In this document: piece by piece, positions 1 to 6,468 of the stretch
Numbering within the stretch: the first letter of the stretch is position 1
How the letters are laid out: the number at the start of each line of letters is the position of its first letter
NCBI GenBank assembly: GCA_036736205.1
Contig: DAINMX010000139.1
Coordinates: 1 to 16,215, forward strand
Reading direction: 5' to 3'
Origin: XYA12-FULL-58-9 sp001798605
GTDB taxonomy: Bacteria > Myxococcota > XYA12-FULL-58-9
Length of the DNA: 16,215 bases
Translations under genes and position numbers: made by a program
The notes under the pieces: generated by a model
Database searches by the model: none
What the model was told of the DNA's origin: nothing
Seen by the model: the letters and a program-made list of their open reading frames with translations, nothing else

Positions 1-1
1 G

Positions 2-370
2 CTGATGGCTGATCTGGTTCCGAAGATCGGTCTCACGAATGCGGTGTGCGGCAACTACATCGTCATCGATCATGGTAACGGCGAGTACAGCGCGTATGCG
101 CACCTCAAGGAGGGGTCAATCACGAAGAAGTCGGGTGACAAGGTGAAGCGCGGCGAGGCGATTGCCAAGCTCGGCAACACGGGGCATTCCACGGCACCCC
201 ACCTGCACTTTCAGCTCATGGACGGCACCGATTTCTTCACGTCAAATGGTCTGCCTGTCACGTTCAGCAACGTGAAGGTCCAAGAGATGAACTCGAATCT
301 CGCAGAGTCCAACGCGCTCCTCTTCTCCGACTTCCTGGTGATGGATGATCCGCCGGCGAAACCGAACTGA
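2..370 (+). CDS. M23-family (LytM-type) metallopeptidase, C-terminal part, cut by window start
   Basis: The reading frame is open at the window edge, so only the last ~120 residues are seen. They contain the late half of an M23 peptidase domain: GNYIVIDHGNGEYSAYAHL, then a G-D-x-V-x-x-G-x-x-I-x-x-x-G-x-x-G segment, then PHLHFQ. In this family the His of the AHL motif is catalytic and the second His of HxH is a zinc ligand. The first zinc motif (HxxxD) would lie upstream, outside the window. Family members usually cut peptide cross-links in peptidoglycan or act as secreted endopeptidases. After the domain there is a ~45-residue tail ending in a Pro-rich PPAKPN. The Met codon at position 5 is probably internal rather than the start. 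No partner gene is visible on the right; the next 129 bases hold nothing recognisable until the next gene's ribosome-binding site. Confidence 0.85.
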   Translation: MMADLVPKIGLTNAVCGNYIVIDHGNGEYSAYAHLKEGSITKKSGDKVKRGEAIAKLGNTGHSTAPHLHFQLMDGTDFFTSNGLPVTFSNVKVQEMNSNLAESNALLFSDFLVMDDPPAKPN

Positions 371-499
371 CGGTTGAACTGGTCGCAACGCCACCGCAAC
401 TGCCTGACCGCAACCATCGGCTGTGCGCGCTGCGCCGCCATCAGCACTTCCGGGCAGGCGGTTCCAAGGCTGTGAATACTTCATCTGAGGGGAGCGCCC

Positions 500-1630
500 G
501 TGGGCACCAAGGCATTGACTGGCGACCACATCACGCAAGCCATCCACATCGTTCACGGGCACAAGGTCATGCTCGACGCCGACCTCGCCAAGCTCTACAA
601 CGTCGCCACCAAGGCGCTGAACCAGGCAGTGAAGCGCAACCTCACCCGCTTCCCCGAGGACTTCATGTTCCAGCTCACGAGCGACGAGGCTCAGGCTTTA
701 AGGTCACAATCTGTGACCTTAACCGCAGGGCAAGCCGGCGACGGTGCCTCGCGTCGGGGCAAGCACCTCAAGTACAGCCCCTACGTCTTCACAGAGCAGG
801 GCGTCGCCATGCTGTCGAGCGTGCTGCGCGTCGAGCGCGCCGTGCAGGTCAACATCGAGATCATGCGCGCCTTCGTGCGGCTGCGGGCGTACTTGAACGA
901 GCTAGCCCGCTACAACGAGAACGGTAGCCTTGACACAAGCTTCGGATCGAGTGGCACCGTAACCACGGACATCGGACCCAACTTCGATTTCGCCGCCGAC
1001 GTGGTGGTCCAGACGGACGGCAGAATCGTAACCGCCGGCCGTTCTGACAAGGACGGAACCTTTATGGGAGGTGCTTTTGCGTTGGTTCGCTACCTGACCG
1101 ATGGCACCCCCGACACAACCTTTGGTACAGCGGGCATCGTAACTACGACCTTCGGCAATGGTTTCGGCGCTGCGGCAGCGATTGCAATTCAGGGGGATGG
1201 CAGGATCATTGCCGCCGGTATTTCCCGCGGCTCCGACGGAACCGACCAAGACATTGTCTTGATTCGCTATGAGACCAACGGCACCCTCGATTCTTCTTTC
1301 GGTACCGATGGAAGAGTTGTCACCGACTTTGGAACCGACCGCAATGGCAATGCGCGGACCGTTCTACTCCAGTCAGATGGGAAGATCATTGTTGTGGGCA
1401 CCTCCAGTCTTGTTTCAGGGACTGGTAAGGATTTCGTTTTGGTACGGTACTTGACGAACGGTGACATTGACCCGAGCTTTGGCGTCGATGGCATGGTGAC
1501 AACCGATTTTGGCGCTGGCTATAATATCGCAGATGACGGAGTTCTTGATGCAGCAGGCAAGGTCATTGCCGTGGGTTATACGAAAAATGGCGACAATCAA
1601 GACATTGCCATAGCCAGGTACTGGCGCTAG
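500..1630 (+). CDS. ORF6N-domain / delta-60 repeat chimeric protein
   Basis: GTG start at 500, preceded by a strong GAGGGGAG site (487-494). Residues ~1-134 are an ORF6N domain, a DNA-binding module found in phage antirepressor-like proteins. Visible hallmarks are KVMLDADLAKLYNV, RFPEDFMFQLT, LRSQSVTL and VFTEQGVAMLSSVLR. At residues ~134-138 (ELARY) the protein switches without a linker into four delta-60 repeats starting near residues 135, 195, 254 and 314. Each begins with a pattern like LxRYxxNGxxDxSFGxxGxVTTDFG followed by DGKIxxxG; such repeats normally occur in secreted, propeller-like proteins with a signal peptide. There is no signal peptide here. ORF6N codons nearly all end in C or G, while the repeat codons end in A or T far more often, so the two halves have different origins. 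The joint lies at a spot where both families carry a Leu-Ala-Arg-type sequence, suggesting a chance recombination or an assembly joint. The product's function is unknown and it may be non-functional. Confidence 0.8.
   Translation: MGTKALTGDHITQAIHIVHGHKVMLDADLAKLYNVATKALNQAVKRNLTRFPEDFMFQLTSDEAQALRSQSVTLTAGQAGDGASRRGKHLKYSPYVFTEQGVAMLSSVLRVERAVQVNIEIMRAFVRLRAYLNELARYNENGSLDTSFGSSGTVTTDIGPNFDFAADVVVQTDGRIVTAGRSDKDGTFMGGAFALVRYLTDGTPDTTFGTAGIVTTTFGNGFGAAAAIAIQGDGRIIAAGISRGSDGTDQDIVLIRYETNGTLDSSFGTDGRVVTDFGTDRNGNARTVLLQSDGKIIVVGTSSLVSGTGKDFVLVRYLTNGDIDPSFGVDGMVTTDFGAGYNIADDGVLDAAGKVIAVGYTKNGDNQDIAIARYWR
698..722. repeat. Perfect 11-bp inverted repeat inside the ORF6N coding region
   Basis: TTAAGGTCACA and TGTGACCTTAA are exact reverse complements separated by three bases (ATC). 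They sit in the part of the ORF6N domain that encodes LRSQSVTL, between the N-terminal helix region and the VFTEQG motif. The site could be a dyad-symmetric protein-binding site or an mRNA hairpin. It could also be a by-product of a conserved peptide motif. Confidence 0.6.
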
Positions 1631-1750
1631 CCCAACTTCCGGACGACACGTCGACCAGTCCACATCCGCTTCGGCGAGAAGGACGTTCATCTCGTGGTGT
1701 CGGGGGTGACCGACGAGGTAAACGCGTTGCATTCTTTCTATGGAACTTGA
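1631..1750 (+). other. Possible coding remnant in frame behind the chimeric gene
   Basis: Directly after the TAG at 1628-1630 the same reading frame stays open for 39 codons to a TGA at 1748-1750. Most of its codons end in C or G, as in the ORF6N half and unlike the delta-60 half just before it. The peptide includes VHIRFGEKDVHLVVSGVTD and ends in LHSFYGT. I do not recognise it. It has no clear start or ribosome-binding site of its own, so it may be the 3' tail of a gene interrupted by the delta-60 insertion, or chance. Confidence 0.2.
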
Positions 1751-1775
1751 CGTCTGTCGCGATAGTGGTTAACTT
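1747..1775 (+). promoter_or_regulatory. Candidate sigma-70 promoter of the toxin-antitoxin operon
   Basis: TTGACG (1747-1752) matches five of six bases of the -35 consensus. Exactly 17 bases later TAACTT (1770-1775) is a weak -10 element (three of six). A transcript from this promoter would begin close to 1782-1785, at the antitoxin ATG, so the mRNA would be leaderless or nearly so. The -10 lies inside the palindrome at 1766-1785, which fits repression by the antitoxin or toxin-antitoxin complex. Confidence 0.35.
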
Positions 1776-1785
1776 AAGTTAACCA
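1766..1785. promoter_or_regulatory. 20-bp perfect palindrome, likely autoregulatory operator of the toxin-antitoxin operon
   Basis: TGGTTAACTTAAGTTAACCA is identical to its own reverse complement; the final A is the first base of the antitoxin start codon. Phd/YefM-family antitoxins bind short palindromes over their own promoters, so this is the natural operator candidate. It leaves no room for a Shine-Dalgarno site in front of the ATG. Confidence 0.6.
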
Positions 1786-2042
1786 TGACTAAGACGATAA
1801 ATGCAAAGGAGCTGCGAACCGGACTTCCCGAGGTTGTCCGTCGCGTTCGAGAAGGTGAAAGCTTCACGGTCCTATATCGAAGTCGTCCGGCATTTCGCGT
1901 TGTGCCGATCACCCAGGGGAGGGATGAGATCTCAACACCTGTGGAAGAGGACACGCTCTACCGAGCCGGACCCGTGGGGGTATCTTCCGATGGTCTCTCG
2001 TCCGATGACCACGACGCCGTGCTTTATGGGACCGACCGGTGA
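1785..2042 (+). CDS. Antitoxin of Phd/YefM family
   Basis: An 85-residue protein whose first ~45 residues have the Phd/YefM pattern: MTKTINAKELRTGLPEVVRR, followed by a GESFTVLYRSRPAFRVVPI strand-rich segment. In this family the N-terminal half dimerises and binds operator DNA. The flexible C-terminal half (here acidic, with DEISTPVEED and SSDDHD) wraps the toxin and is degraded under stress. The ATG is chosen because the family pattern starts exactly there, although there is no Shine-Dalgarno sequence: a 20-bp palindrome abuts the start codon. The stop overlaps the toxin's GTG by four bases (GTGA), so translation of the pair is probably coupled. Length is normal for the family. Confidence 0.85.
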   Translation: MTKTINAKELRTGLPEVVRRVREGESFTVLYRSRPAFRVVPITQGRDEISTPVEEDTLYRAGPVGVSSDGLSSDDHDAVLYGTDR

Positions 2043-2452
2043 ACACCCTGTTCGTGGATACGGCGGGTTGGATGATGCTTGCGGATGGCGCGGATCCAAA
2101 TCACGAGCGAGCGCGGGCGGTACGCGACAAGTGTTTGGAGAAGAAAGGTCTTTTGGTCACAACCGACTTCGTCATGGATGAAACGCTCACGTTGATCAGA
2201 ATGCGTTTGGGGCTCGAGGCGGCGGAACTCTGGTGGGAGCAAGTCTCAGCGAGTCAACGCATCGCTTGGGAGTGGGTCGATTCAATGCGCGCCGAGAAAG
2301 CAAGGGCATGGTTCTTCCGGTGGCGGGATAAGACCTTCTCGTTCACTGACTGTACGAGCTTTGTTGTTATGCAAGAGCGGCGCCTGAAGACGGCGCTGAC
2401 CAGCGACCGTCATTTCACACAGGCGGGTTTTGGAATCTCACCAGAAGTGTGA
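2039..2452 (+). CDS. vapC: VapC-type PIN-domain ribonuclease toxin
   Basis: A 137-residue PIN-domain protein, the usual size. The four acidic residues expected to hold the catalytic metal ions are visible: D7 (LFVDTAGW), E48 (DETLTLIR), D104 (FSFTDCTSF) and D123 (LTSDRHF). PIN toxins of toxin-antitoxin systems are endoribonucleases, often against tRNA or rRNA; the target here cannot be told from sequence. The start is a GTG that overlaps the antitoxin stop by four bases. Pairing of a Phd/YefM antitoxin with a PIN toxin is a well-known mixed arrangement. All catalytic acids are intact and there is no frameshift, so the toxin looks functional. It may stabilise the accessory segment left of the tRNA gene. 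Confidence 0.88.
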   Translation: MNTLFVDTAGWMMLADGADPNHERARAVRDKCLEKKGLLVTTDFVMDETLTLIRMRLGLEAAELWWEQVSASQRIAWEWVDSMRAEKARAWFFRWRDKTFSFTDCTSFVVMQERRLKTALTSDRHFTQAGFGISPEV

Positions 2453-2511
2453 ATCCGTGGGAAAAACCGGCCTGCGAATAGGAGCTTGAGCCCAAGGAAG
2501 AGCCGAATGAT

Positions 2512-2589
2512 TGGCGCACCCGAGAGGATTCGAACCTCTGACCTTCGGATTCGTAGTCCGACGTTCTATCCGGGCTGAACTACGAGTGC
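2512..2589 (-). tRNA. tRNA-Arg (anticodon ACG)
   Basis: Read on the minus strand, a 78-base cloverleaf folds with a 7-bp acceptor stem (GCACTCG with CGGGTGC, one G-U pair), a 4-bp D stem (GTTC/GAAC), and a 5-bp anticodon stem (TCGGA/TCCGA) with loop CTACGAA. The variable region is AGGTC and the T stem is 5 bp (AGAGG/CCTCT) with loop TTCGAAT. Discriminator G and an encoded CCA follow. The anticodon ACG, read with inosine at the wobble position, decodes CGU, CGC and CGA. The 3' end points toward the toxin-antitoxin pair and the ORF6N gene, a common arrangement where islands insert at tRNA 3' ends. I saw no repeated copy of the 3' end elsewhere in the window. Confidence 0.95.
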
Positions 2590-2765
2590 GCGGCGGCATT
2601 ACTACCAGGAGGCGCTGGGTCTGTCCAGACGTGATCGAGACAGCTCGTCCTGTTTTTTCCAAAACCCCGGCAGATTAAATCGCAATGATCCATTGCCCAG
2701 GGTTGCCCAATTGGGGACCCGTGGGGCAAGGTGTGCTGGACGCAGCCTGTGAATGGGAGTTTGGG

Positions 2766-3698
2766 ATGAGAAAGTGTCCGTGGTTGTCGCTGTGGCTGTG
2801 GCTGTGGCTGCTCGGGACCTTGGCGGCAGGGATGCTGGTCGCTTGTGATGTTGGCGACGGCGATCCTCAGCCTGGCGACGCGGCCAACGGGGGCGACACC
2901 GACGATGGCGGTGGCGATGCTCTCAACGGTTGTGCGGCGCGGCCCGAATCCTGTGGTGTCGACGACCACTGGAGCACCCGTGTGACTGGGACGGTAGTTG
3001 ATGAAGTGGGCTCAGGCATCGACAGCGCCCGGTTAACTTTGTGTTTGAACGGGGACGTGTGTCTGCCGTCGATCTCCGAGGCCGACGGCAGCTTTGCCAT
3101 CACTGTTCCCGAAAGGAACGCCTGTTTCCAAACGGCAGACATGCATGCGAGGCTTCCGAACAGTCATCGGACCGCAACCTATTGCCGGATGGACCTCGAG
3201 GGCGGGGCATGTCCGCTCTTCGCCGCTCGGCCGTTTGTGCTTTTTCCAACGACACCGGCGACGACGCTGCCACCCCTTGGCAACGCAGACGCGGTGCGCA
3301 CCGTCGTATTCGCCGACGGGTTGGAGATCGATCTTGTACCGAGTGGGATTTACCCCAGCGGACGTTATGAGGACCTCGCCGTCGCCAAGATTGCGACAGA
3401 CGCGGCTGGTCTCTGCTTTCTCGAGGGTGCGCCTGTTGTCCTTGCGTTGTACGGGTTTTCGCCGGAGGGCGACGTCAAAGATACGAACTTTCCCGTCCGC
3501 ATCCCCAACGGTGCTGGTCTCGATGCCGATACGGAAGTCGATCTCTGGGTGCTCGGTGCCCTCAATTGCACGGTCGCGGGTACCAGTGTCGGTGAGGGCG
3601 TCTGGATGAATTTCGCCACTGCCGCGGTCGACGCGAGTGGCACGTTGATCGAAGCGGAAATCCCATGTTTGAGTTGGTTTGGCTACTCTCTTCGCTGA
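2766..3698 (+). CDS. Cys-rich lipoprotein with carboxypeptidase-regulatory-like domain
   Basis: ATG at 2766 with GGGAG six bases upstream gives 310 residues; earlier in-frame codons would precede the signal peptide and lack such a site. The N-terminus MRKCPWLSLWLWLWLLG leads to a lipobox L-V-A-C with the lipidated Cys at 27. A Gly/Asp-rich linker follows (~28-50). Then VTGTVVDEVGSGIDSARLTL and ADGSFAITVP resemble a carboxypeptidase-regulatory/Ig-like beta-sandwich. The remainder is unassigned. Ten cysteines follow the lipid Cys, an even number that fits disulfide bonding outside the cytoplasm. The signal-peptide codons contain three TGTGGC hexamers. It lies 47 bases upstream of two thioredoxin-fold genes on the same strand, so it may be a client of that disulfide system; this is inference. 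The function is unknown. Confidence 0.75.
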   Translation: MRKCPWLSLWLWLWLLGTLAAGMLVACDVGDGDPQPGDAANGGDTDDGGGDALNGCAARPESCGVDDHWSTRVTGTVVDEVGSGIDSARLTLCLNGDVCLPSISEADGSFAITVPERNACFQTADMHARLPNSHRTATYCRMDLEGGACPLFAARPFVLFPTTPATTLPPLGNADAVRTVVFADGLEIDLVPSGIYPSGRYEDLAVAKIATDAAGLCFLEGAPVVLALYGFSPEGDVKDTNFPVRIPNGAGLDADTEVDLWVLGALNCTVAGTSVGEGVWMNFATAAVDASGTLIEAEIPCLSWFGYSLR

Positions 3699-3745
3699 AT
3701 CTGGGCGGCGTTGACGAATAGGCGAGAGCGGGCTACGGGAGTTTG

Positions 3746-4309
3746 ATGCGAATCATTATGGCCATCTTCATCCTTGGCCTCATCGGTTGTGGTGAGGATG
3801 GTGCAAACAACACCTGTGCGGCAGGAGGTCCGCGGCACGGTTATCTCGCGGGGCCGTTTGGCACCGATGTCGGGGCGGTGATCGAAAACCTAGCGCTCGT
3901 GGCTGCGGACGGGTCTCTGTTTGCGCTCGAGCGCATTCATCACGATGGCAACAATCGACTGCTCTTGATCATGACCGCGGCTGGGTGGTGCGGGGCGTGC
4001 ATCGAAGAGCAGCCAACGCTGCAGGGTCTCTACGAAATGTACGGTGCCAACGGTCTCGCCGTGCTGGTGGCGTTGTTTGAGGACGATCAATTCAACCCCG
4101 CTGACGCGGCCTTGGCTGCGGCATGGACCCAGCAATATCATGTGACCTTTCCGGTGCTGGCAGATCCCCACTTCGTATTTGACGCCTACTACGATTCGAC
4201 TTTGACGCCGATGCAGATGTTCGTCGATGTTTGCTCGATGGAGATCCTCAAGATTGGTACCGGCTCCGATGCCAGTGCTATCGAAGCGATCATCGAGGCG
4301 CGATTGTGA
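3746..4309 (+). CDS. Redoxin (TlpA/thioredoxin-fold) lipoprotein
   Basis: 187 residues from the ATG at 3746, with GGGAG (3737-3741) just upstream; a TTG one codon earlier is a less likely start. The signal peptide MRIIMAIFILGLIGC ends in a lipobox (LIGC, Cys 15). A redoxin domain follows with the active site W81-C82-G-A-C85 (TAAGWCGACIEE) and a TP pair at 154-155 (TLTPMQMFV) in the place of the cis-proline loop. Proteins of this class exchange disulfides with envelope partners. The one-base overlap of its TGA with the ATG of the TlpA-like gene (TGATG) indicates translational coupling, so the two thioredoxin-fold proteins are probably made together. Its direction, oxidant or reductant, cannot be decided from sequence. 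Confidence 0.85.
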   Translation: MRIIMAIFILGLIGCGEDGANNTCAAGGPRHGYLAGPFGTDVGAVIENLALVAADGSLFALERIHHDGNNRLLLIMTAAGWCGACIEEQPTLQGLYEMYGANGLAVLVALFEDDQFNPADAALAAAWTQQYHVTFPVLADPHFVFDAYYDSTLTPMQMFVDVCSMEILKIGTGSDASAIEAIIEARL

Positions 4310-4851
4310 TGTCTGGGCGCTCTTTGGCAGCCTCGTTGTTTCCATGGGTGATCGTCGTAACGGCGGCGTCGGGGTCGGGGTCGGCGTCGGCCGCCTCTGT
4401 CACTCCTGTTGCTGAACGTGGTGCCCTCGGTCGTTTTGACCTCAGGACCCTCGAGGGCAAACCCATCGGTTCGTCCCTTCTCAAGGGCAAGGTCGCGGTG
4501 CTGAGCTTTTGGGCCACCTGGTGCTCACCGTGCAAACGGGAGCTCGATGCCCTCTCTGAGATCGCTGCCAATCACCAAGGCGATGATCTGTTGATTTTGG
4601 CCATCGCCACAGACGGGCCCGAGACTCTCGCCACCGTGCGCAGCACAGCCCGTCGCAAGCGGTGGAAGTTTGCGGTGGCCACCGACAGTGAGGGCAGGGT
4701 GAGCGCCGTACTCAACCCCCGCGGGGCGGTTCCCTTCACCCTTTTCGTCGACAAAAATGGCAGGGTGGCGCACGTTCACACCGGTTTCAGCGTTGATGAC
4801 GACAAGATATACAACGAGCTGATCGCGACTCTGGCTGCGGAAGGTGGTTAG
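4309..4851 (+). CDS. TlpA-like periplasmic thiol-disulfide oxidoreductase
   Basis: The ATG at 4309 shares its A with the preceding stop codon; it gives 180 residues starting just before a hydrophobic export signal (LFPWVIVVTAASGSGSASAA). The start is preferred over an upstream in-frame one because it places the signal at the N-terminus. The AhpC/TSA-redoxin domain follows: FDLRTLEGKPIG, then FWATWCSPCKREL with C72 and C75, then the cis-proline loop AVPFTLFVDKNGRV (P142). WCxPC with the inserted beta-strand/helix region is typical of TlpA/ResA-like proteins that work in the periplasm. The Ser/Gly/Ala tract comes from near-perfect hexamer repeats (about 4365-4391). It has no lipobox, unlike its two thioredoxin-fold neighbours. 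A 34-base gap separates it from the barrel gene. Confidence 0.87.
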   Translation: MSGRSLAASLFPWVIVVTAASGSGSASAASVTPVAERGALGRFDLRTLEGKPIGSSLLKGKVAVLSFWATWCSPCKRELDALSEIAANHQGDDLLILAIATDGPETLATVRSTARRKRWKFAVATDSEGRVSAVLNPRGAVPFTLFVDKNGRVAHVHTGFSVDDDKIYNELIATLAAEGG

Positions 4852-4885
4852 AGATCTGCGTCCCTCTGTGTGGTAGCACCGCCCC

Positions 4886-6433
4886 ATGAGATACGTTGCT
4901 TTGATTTGTTGCGCTGCGCCTCTGGTCGTCGTTGGTGAGGTGGGCGCCGCTGCGGTCGGCGCGGCTGAGGTCGGGCTGGGCGACGTCAGCCTCACCAACA
5001 CCTTCATCGCCGAGGGCAGGGTCGACAACAAAAATCAGAGCAGCGACGACGACAACTATGGGGGTGTCATCAATCGGCTCAACATCAATGGCACCTCAGG
5101 TGACTTGCGCGCAGATCTGCGGCTCGACGGCGTTGGCTTTGTCGAGGTGCCGACTCCTGCCTACGTGAGCGAACTGCGTTTGGAACGGATCACTGTCGGC
5201 TATCGGATCAAAGACTTGGAGATCACCGGCGGTGATTTCTACCGTCAACTCGGCCGTGGTCTCGCCCTTTCGATTCGCAAGCAAGATGAGATAGGTCTCG
5301 ATGTGGCGTTGCGCGGCGGTGAGCTCAGGTATGAAAGCGATTGGCATCAGGCGACCGCGTTTGCCGGTTACGTCAATCCCACAAACCTCGATGCGGTCTC
5401 ACAGAAGCACCTGCGAAACCCTGGTGATGCGATCGTCGGTGCCTCCTATGAGCTGCGCGGGTTTGACCGACTCACCGCCGGCGTCTTTGGTGTTTACCTT
5501 CAACCCAAGGAACGACTGCTCGATGAGAGGGATTCAACCGCAGCGGCTGGCGGATGGGTGGAGATCCCCTCCATCGCCGATGTTGGGGCTGTCTATGTGG
5601 AGGGCGACGCGCAGCGAAAGACTTTGGTGGGACTCGGCAGTTGGGGCTACGCTGCCTACGGCACCGCGGACTTGCAGCTCGGGGGTACGGTCATTTTGCT
5701 CGAGGGAATATTCTTACGTGACTATGAAATGCGCGGATCCACCAACACGGCGCTGCAAACCCGCTTTGTTTACAACCGCGCGCCCACTTTGCAGCGGATC
5801 GAGGAAGAAACCATCGCGAGCCCTAACGTCCTTGGCGGGCGCTTGAAGATCGAGCACTACTTCGCGGCCCTCGACCTGGTGGTTTCGGCCAATGGTTTGT
5901 TCAATCTCGCCGAGTTTGGTGAGCCAGCCGAGGTCCGCCAGTTGCACGGGTGGGGTGCGGGTGAATGGACATTGAGCGATGGGGGACGCCTGGCTCTCGG
6001 CGGCGGGTTTCGCGATGAGAGTCAAGCCGGCGAGTTGGTGCGTCGCATGGTGCATGGTGAAGTCGATTATGTGCAACCGGTGGCCGCTCGTGTCGCTCTG
6101 CACCTGGCATCCAACACCGAGAGTCGTGAGGTGCCCGAGGTGACCGGCGTGGCAGGTGACACACGCCGCTACGTACGAGGCAGCACCTTTTTGGGCGTCG
6201 AGCGGGCTGGGCTCGGCAGTCTCACCTTCGAGATTGGTTACGACACCCAGGATCCGTCGGCTGGGGTGCGGGATGTGTTTGCCGCCGGGATCATTGCCTG
6301 GGAGTTGGCTGGGGCGCTGAGTCTGGCCATCACCGCTGGCACCCAACGCGGTGGAATCAAATGTCTCAGCGGTGTCTGTCGTGAATACCCTGCATTTGCC
6401 GGAGGTCGGCTCGAGGTCATCGGCAGGCTCTGA
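4886..6433 (+). CDS. Outer-membrane beta-barrel protein, DUF6029-like
   Basis: A 515-residue protein with an N-terminal signal (MRYVALICCAAPLVVVG up to about VGAAEVG), then a body of alternating polar/hydrophobic strands. Strand-like repeats such as LRADLRLDGVGFVE, AGVFGVYLQPKERLL and RLALGGGFRDE alternate with turns rich in Gly, Asp and Asn. This looks like a large porin-type barrel and most resembles DUF6029 proteins, which I recall lying near thioredoxin-like genes; the family name is from memory, not a search. There is little Cys outside the signal peptide, apart from a close pair near the C-terminus (KCLSGVCRE). It follows the TlpA-like gene by 34 bases and no strong Shine-Dalgarno is visible. 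It could export or anchor the neighbouring lipoproteins, or act as a channel; sequence alone does not decide. Confidence 0.65.
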   Translation: MRYVALICCAAPLVVVGEVGAAAVGAAEVGLGDVSLTNTFIAEGRVDNKNQSSDDDNYGGVINRLNINGTSGDLRADLRLDGVGFVEVPTPAYVSELRLERITVGYRIKDLEITGGDFYRQLGRGLALSIRKQDEIGLDVALRGGELRYESDWHQATAFAGYVNPTNLDAVSQKHLRNPGDAIVGASYELRGFDRLTAGVFGVYLQPKERLLDERDSTAAAGGWVEIPSIADVGAVYVEGDAQRKTLVGLGSWGYAAYGTADLQLGGTVILLEGIFLRDYEMRGSTNTALQTRFVYNRAPTLQRIEEETIASPNVLGGRLKIEHYFAALDLVVSANGLFNLAEFGEPAEVRQLHGWGAGEWTLSDGGRLALGGGFRDESQAGELVRRMVHGEVDYVQPVAARVALHLASNTESREVPEVTGVAGDTRRYVRGSTFLGVERAGLGSLTFEIGYDTQDPSAGVRDVFAAGIIAWELAGALSLAITAGTQRGGIKCLSGVCREYPAFAGGRLEVIGRL

Positions 6434-6437
6434 GCTG

Positions 6438-6468
6438 ACTGTCCGGCGGTTATGGCCGGTTCAACAGT
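6438..6468. terminator. Candidate bidirectional hairpin between convergent genes
   Basis: ACTGT CCGGC (6438-6447) pairs with GCCGG and, after a four-base bulge, ACAGT (6455-6468); the loop is seven bases. The hairpin sits between the stop of the barrel gene and the end of the convergent lipoprotein gene, overlapping the latter's last codons. It lacks a clear T-run, so it is a weak terminator candidate. Confidence 0.35.

Noticed and set aside
2513..2591. tRNA with acceptor stem beginning GCGCACT two bases further out
   Set aside because: That register leaves the T stem and acceptor out of phase; the GCACTCG/CGGGTGC register gives a full cloverleaf with G discriminator and encoded CCA.
4231..4308. 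Upstream extension of the TlpA-like gene into the preceding redoxin gene
   Set aside because: It would bury the export signal 26 residues inside the protein and overlap the other gene heavily; ATG 4309 fits both signal peptide and coupling.
5714..6346. Minus-strand open frame of 210 codons inside the barrel gene
   Set aside because: It lies fully opposite a coherent beta-barrel coding frame, and has no recognisable motif or start signal.
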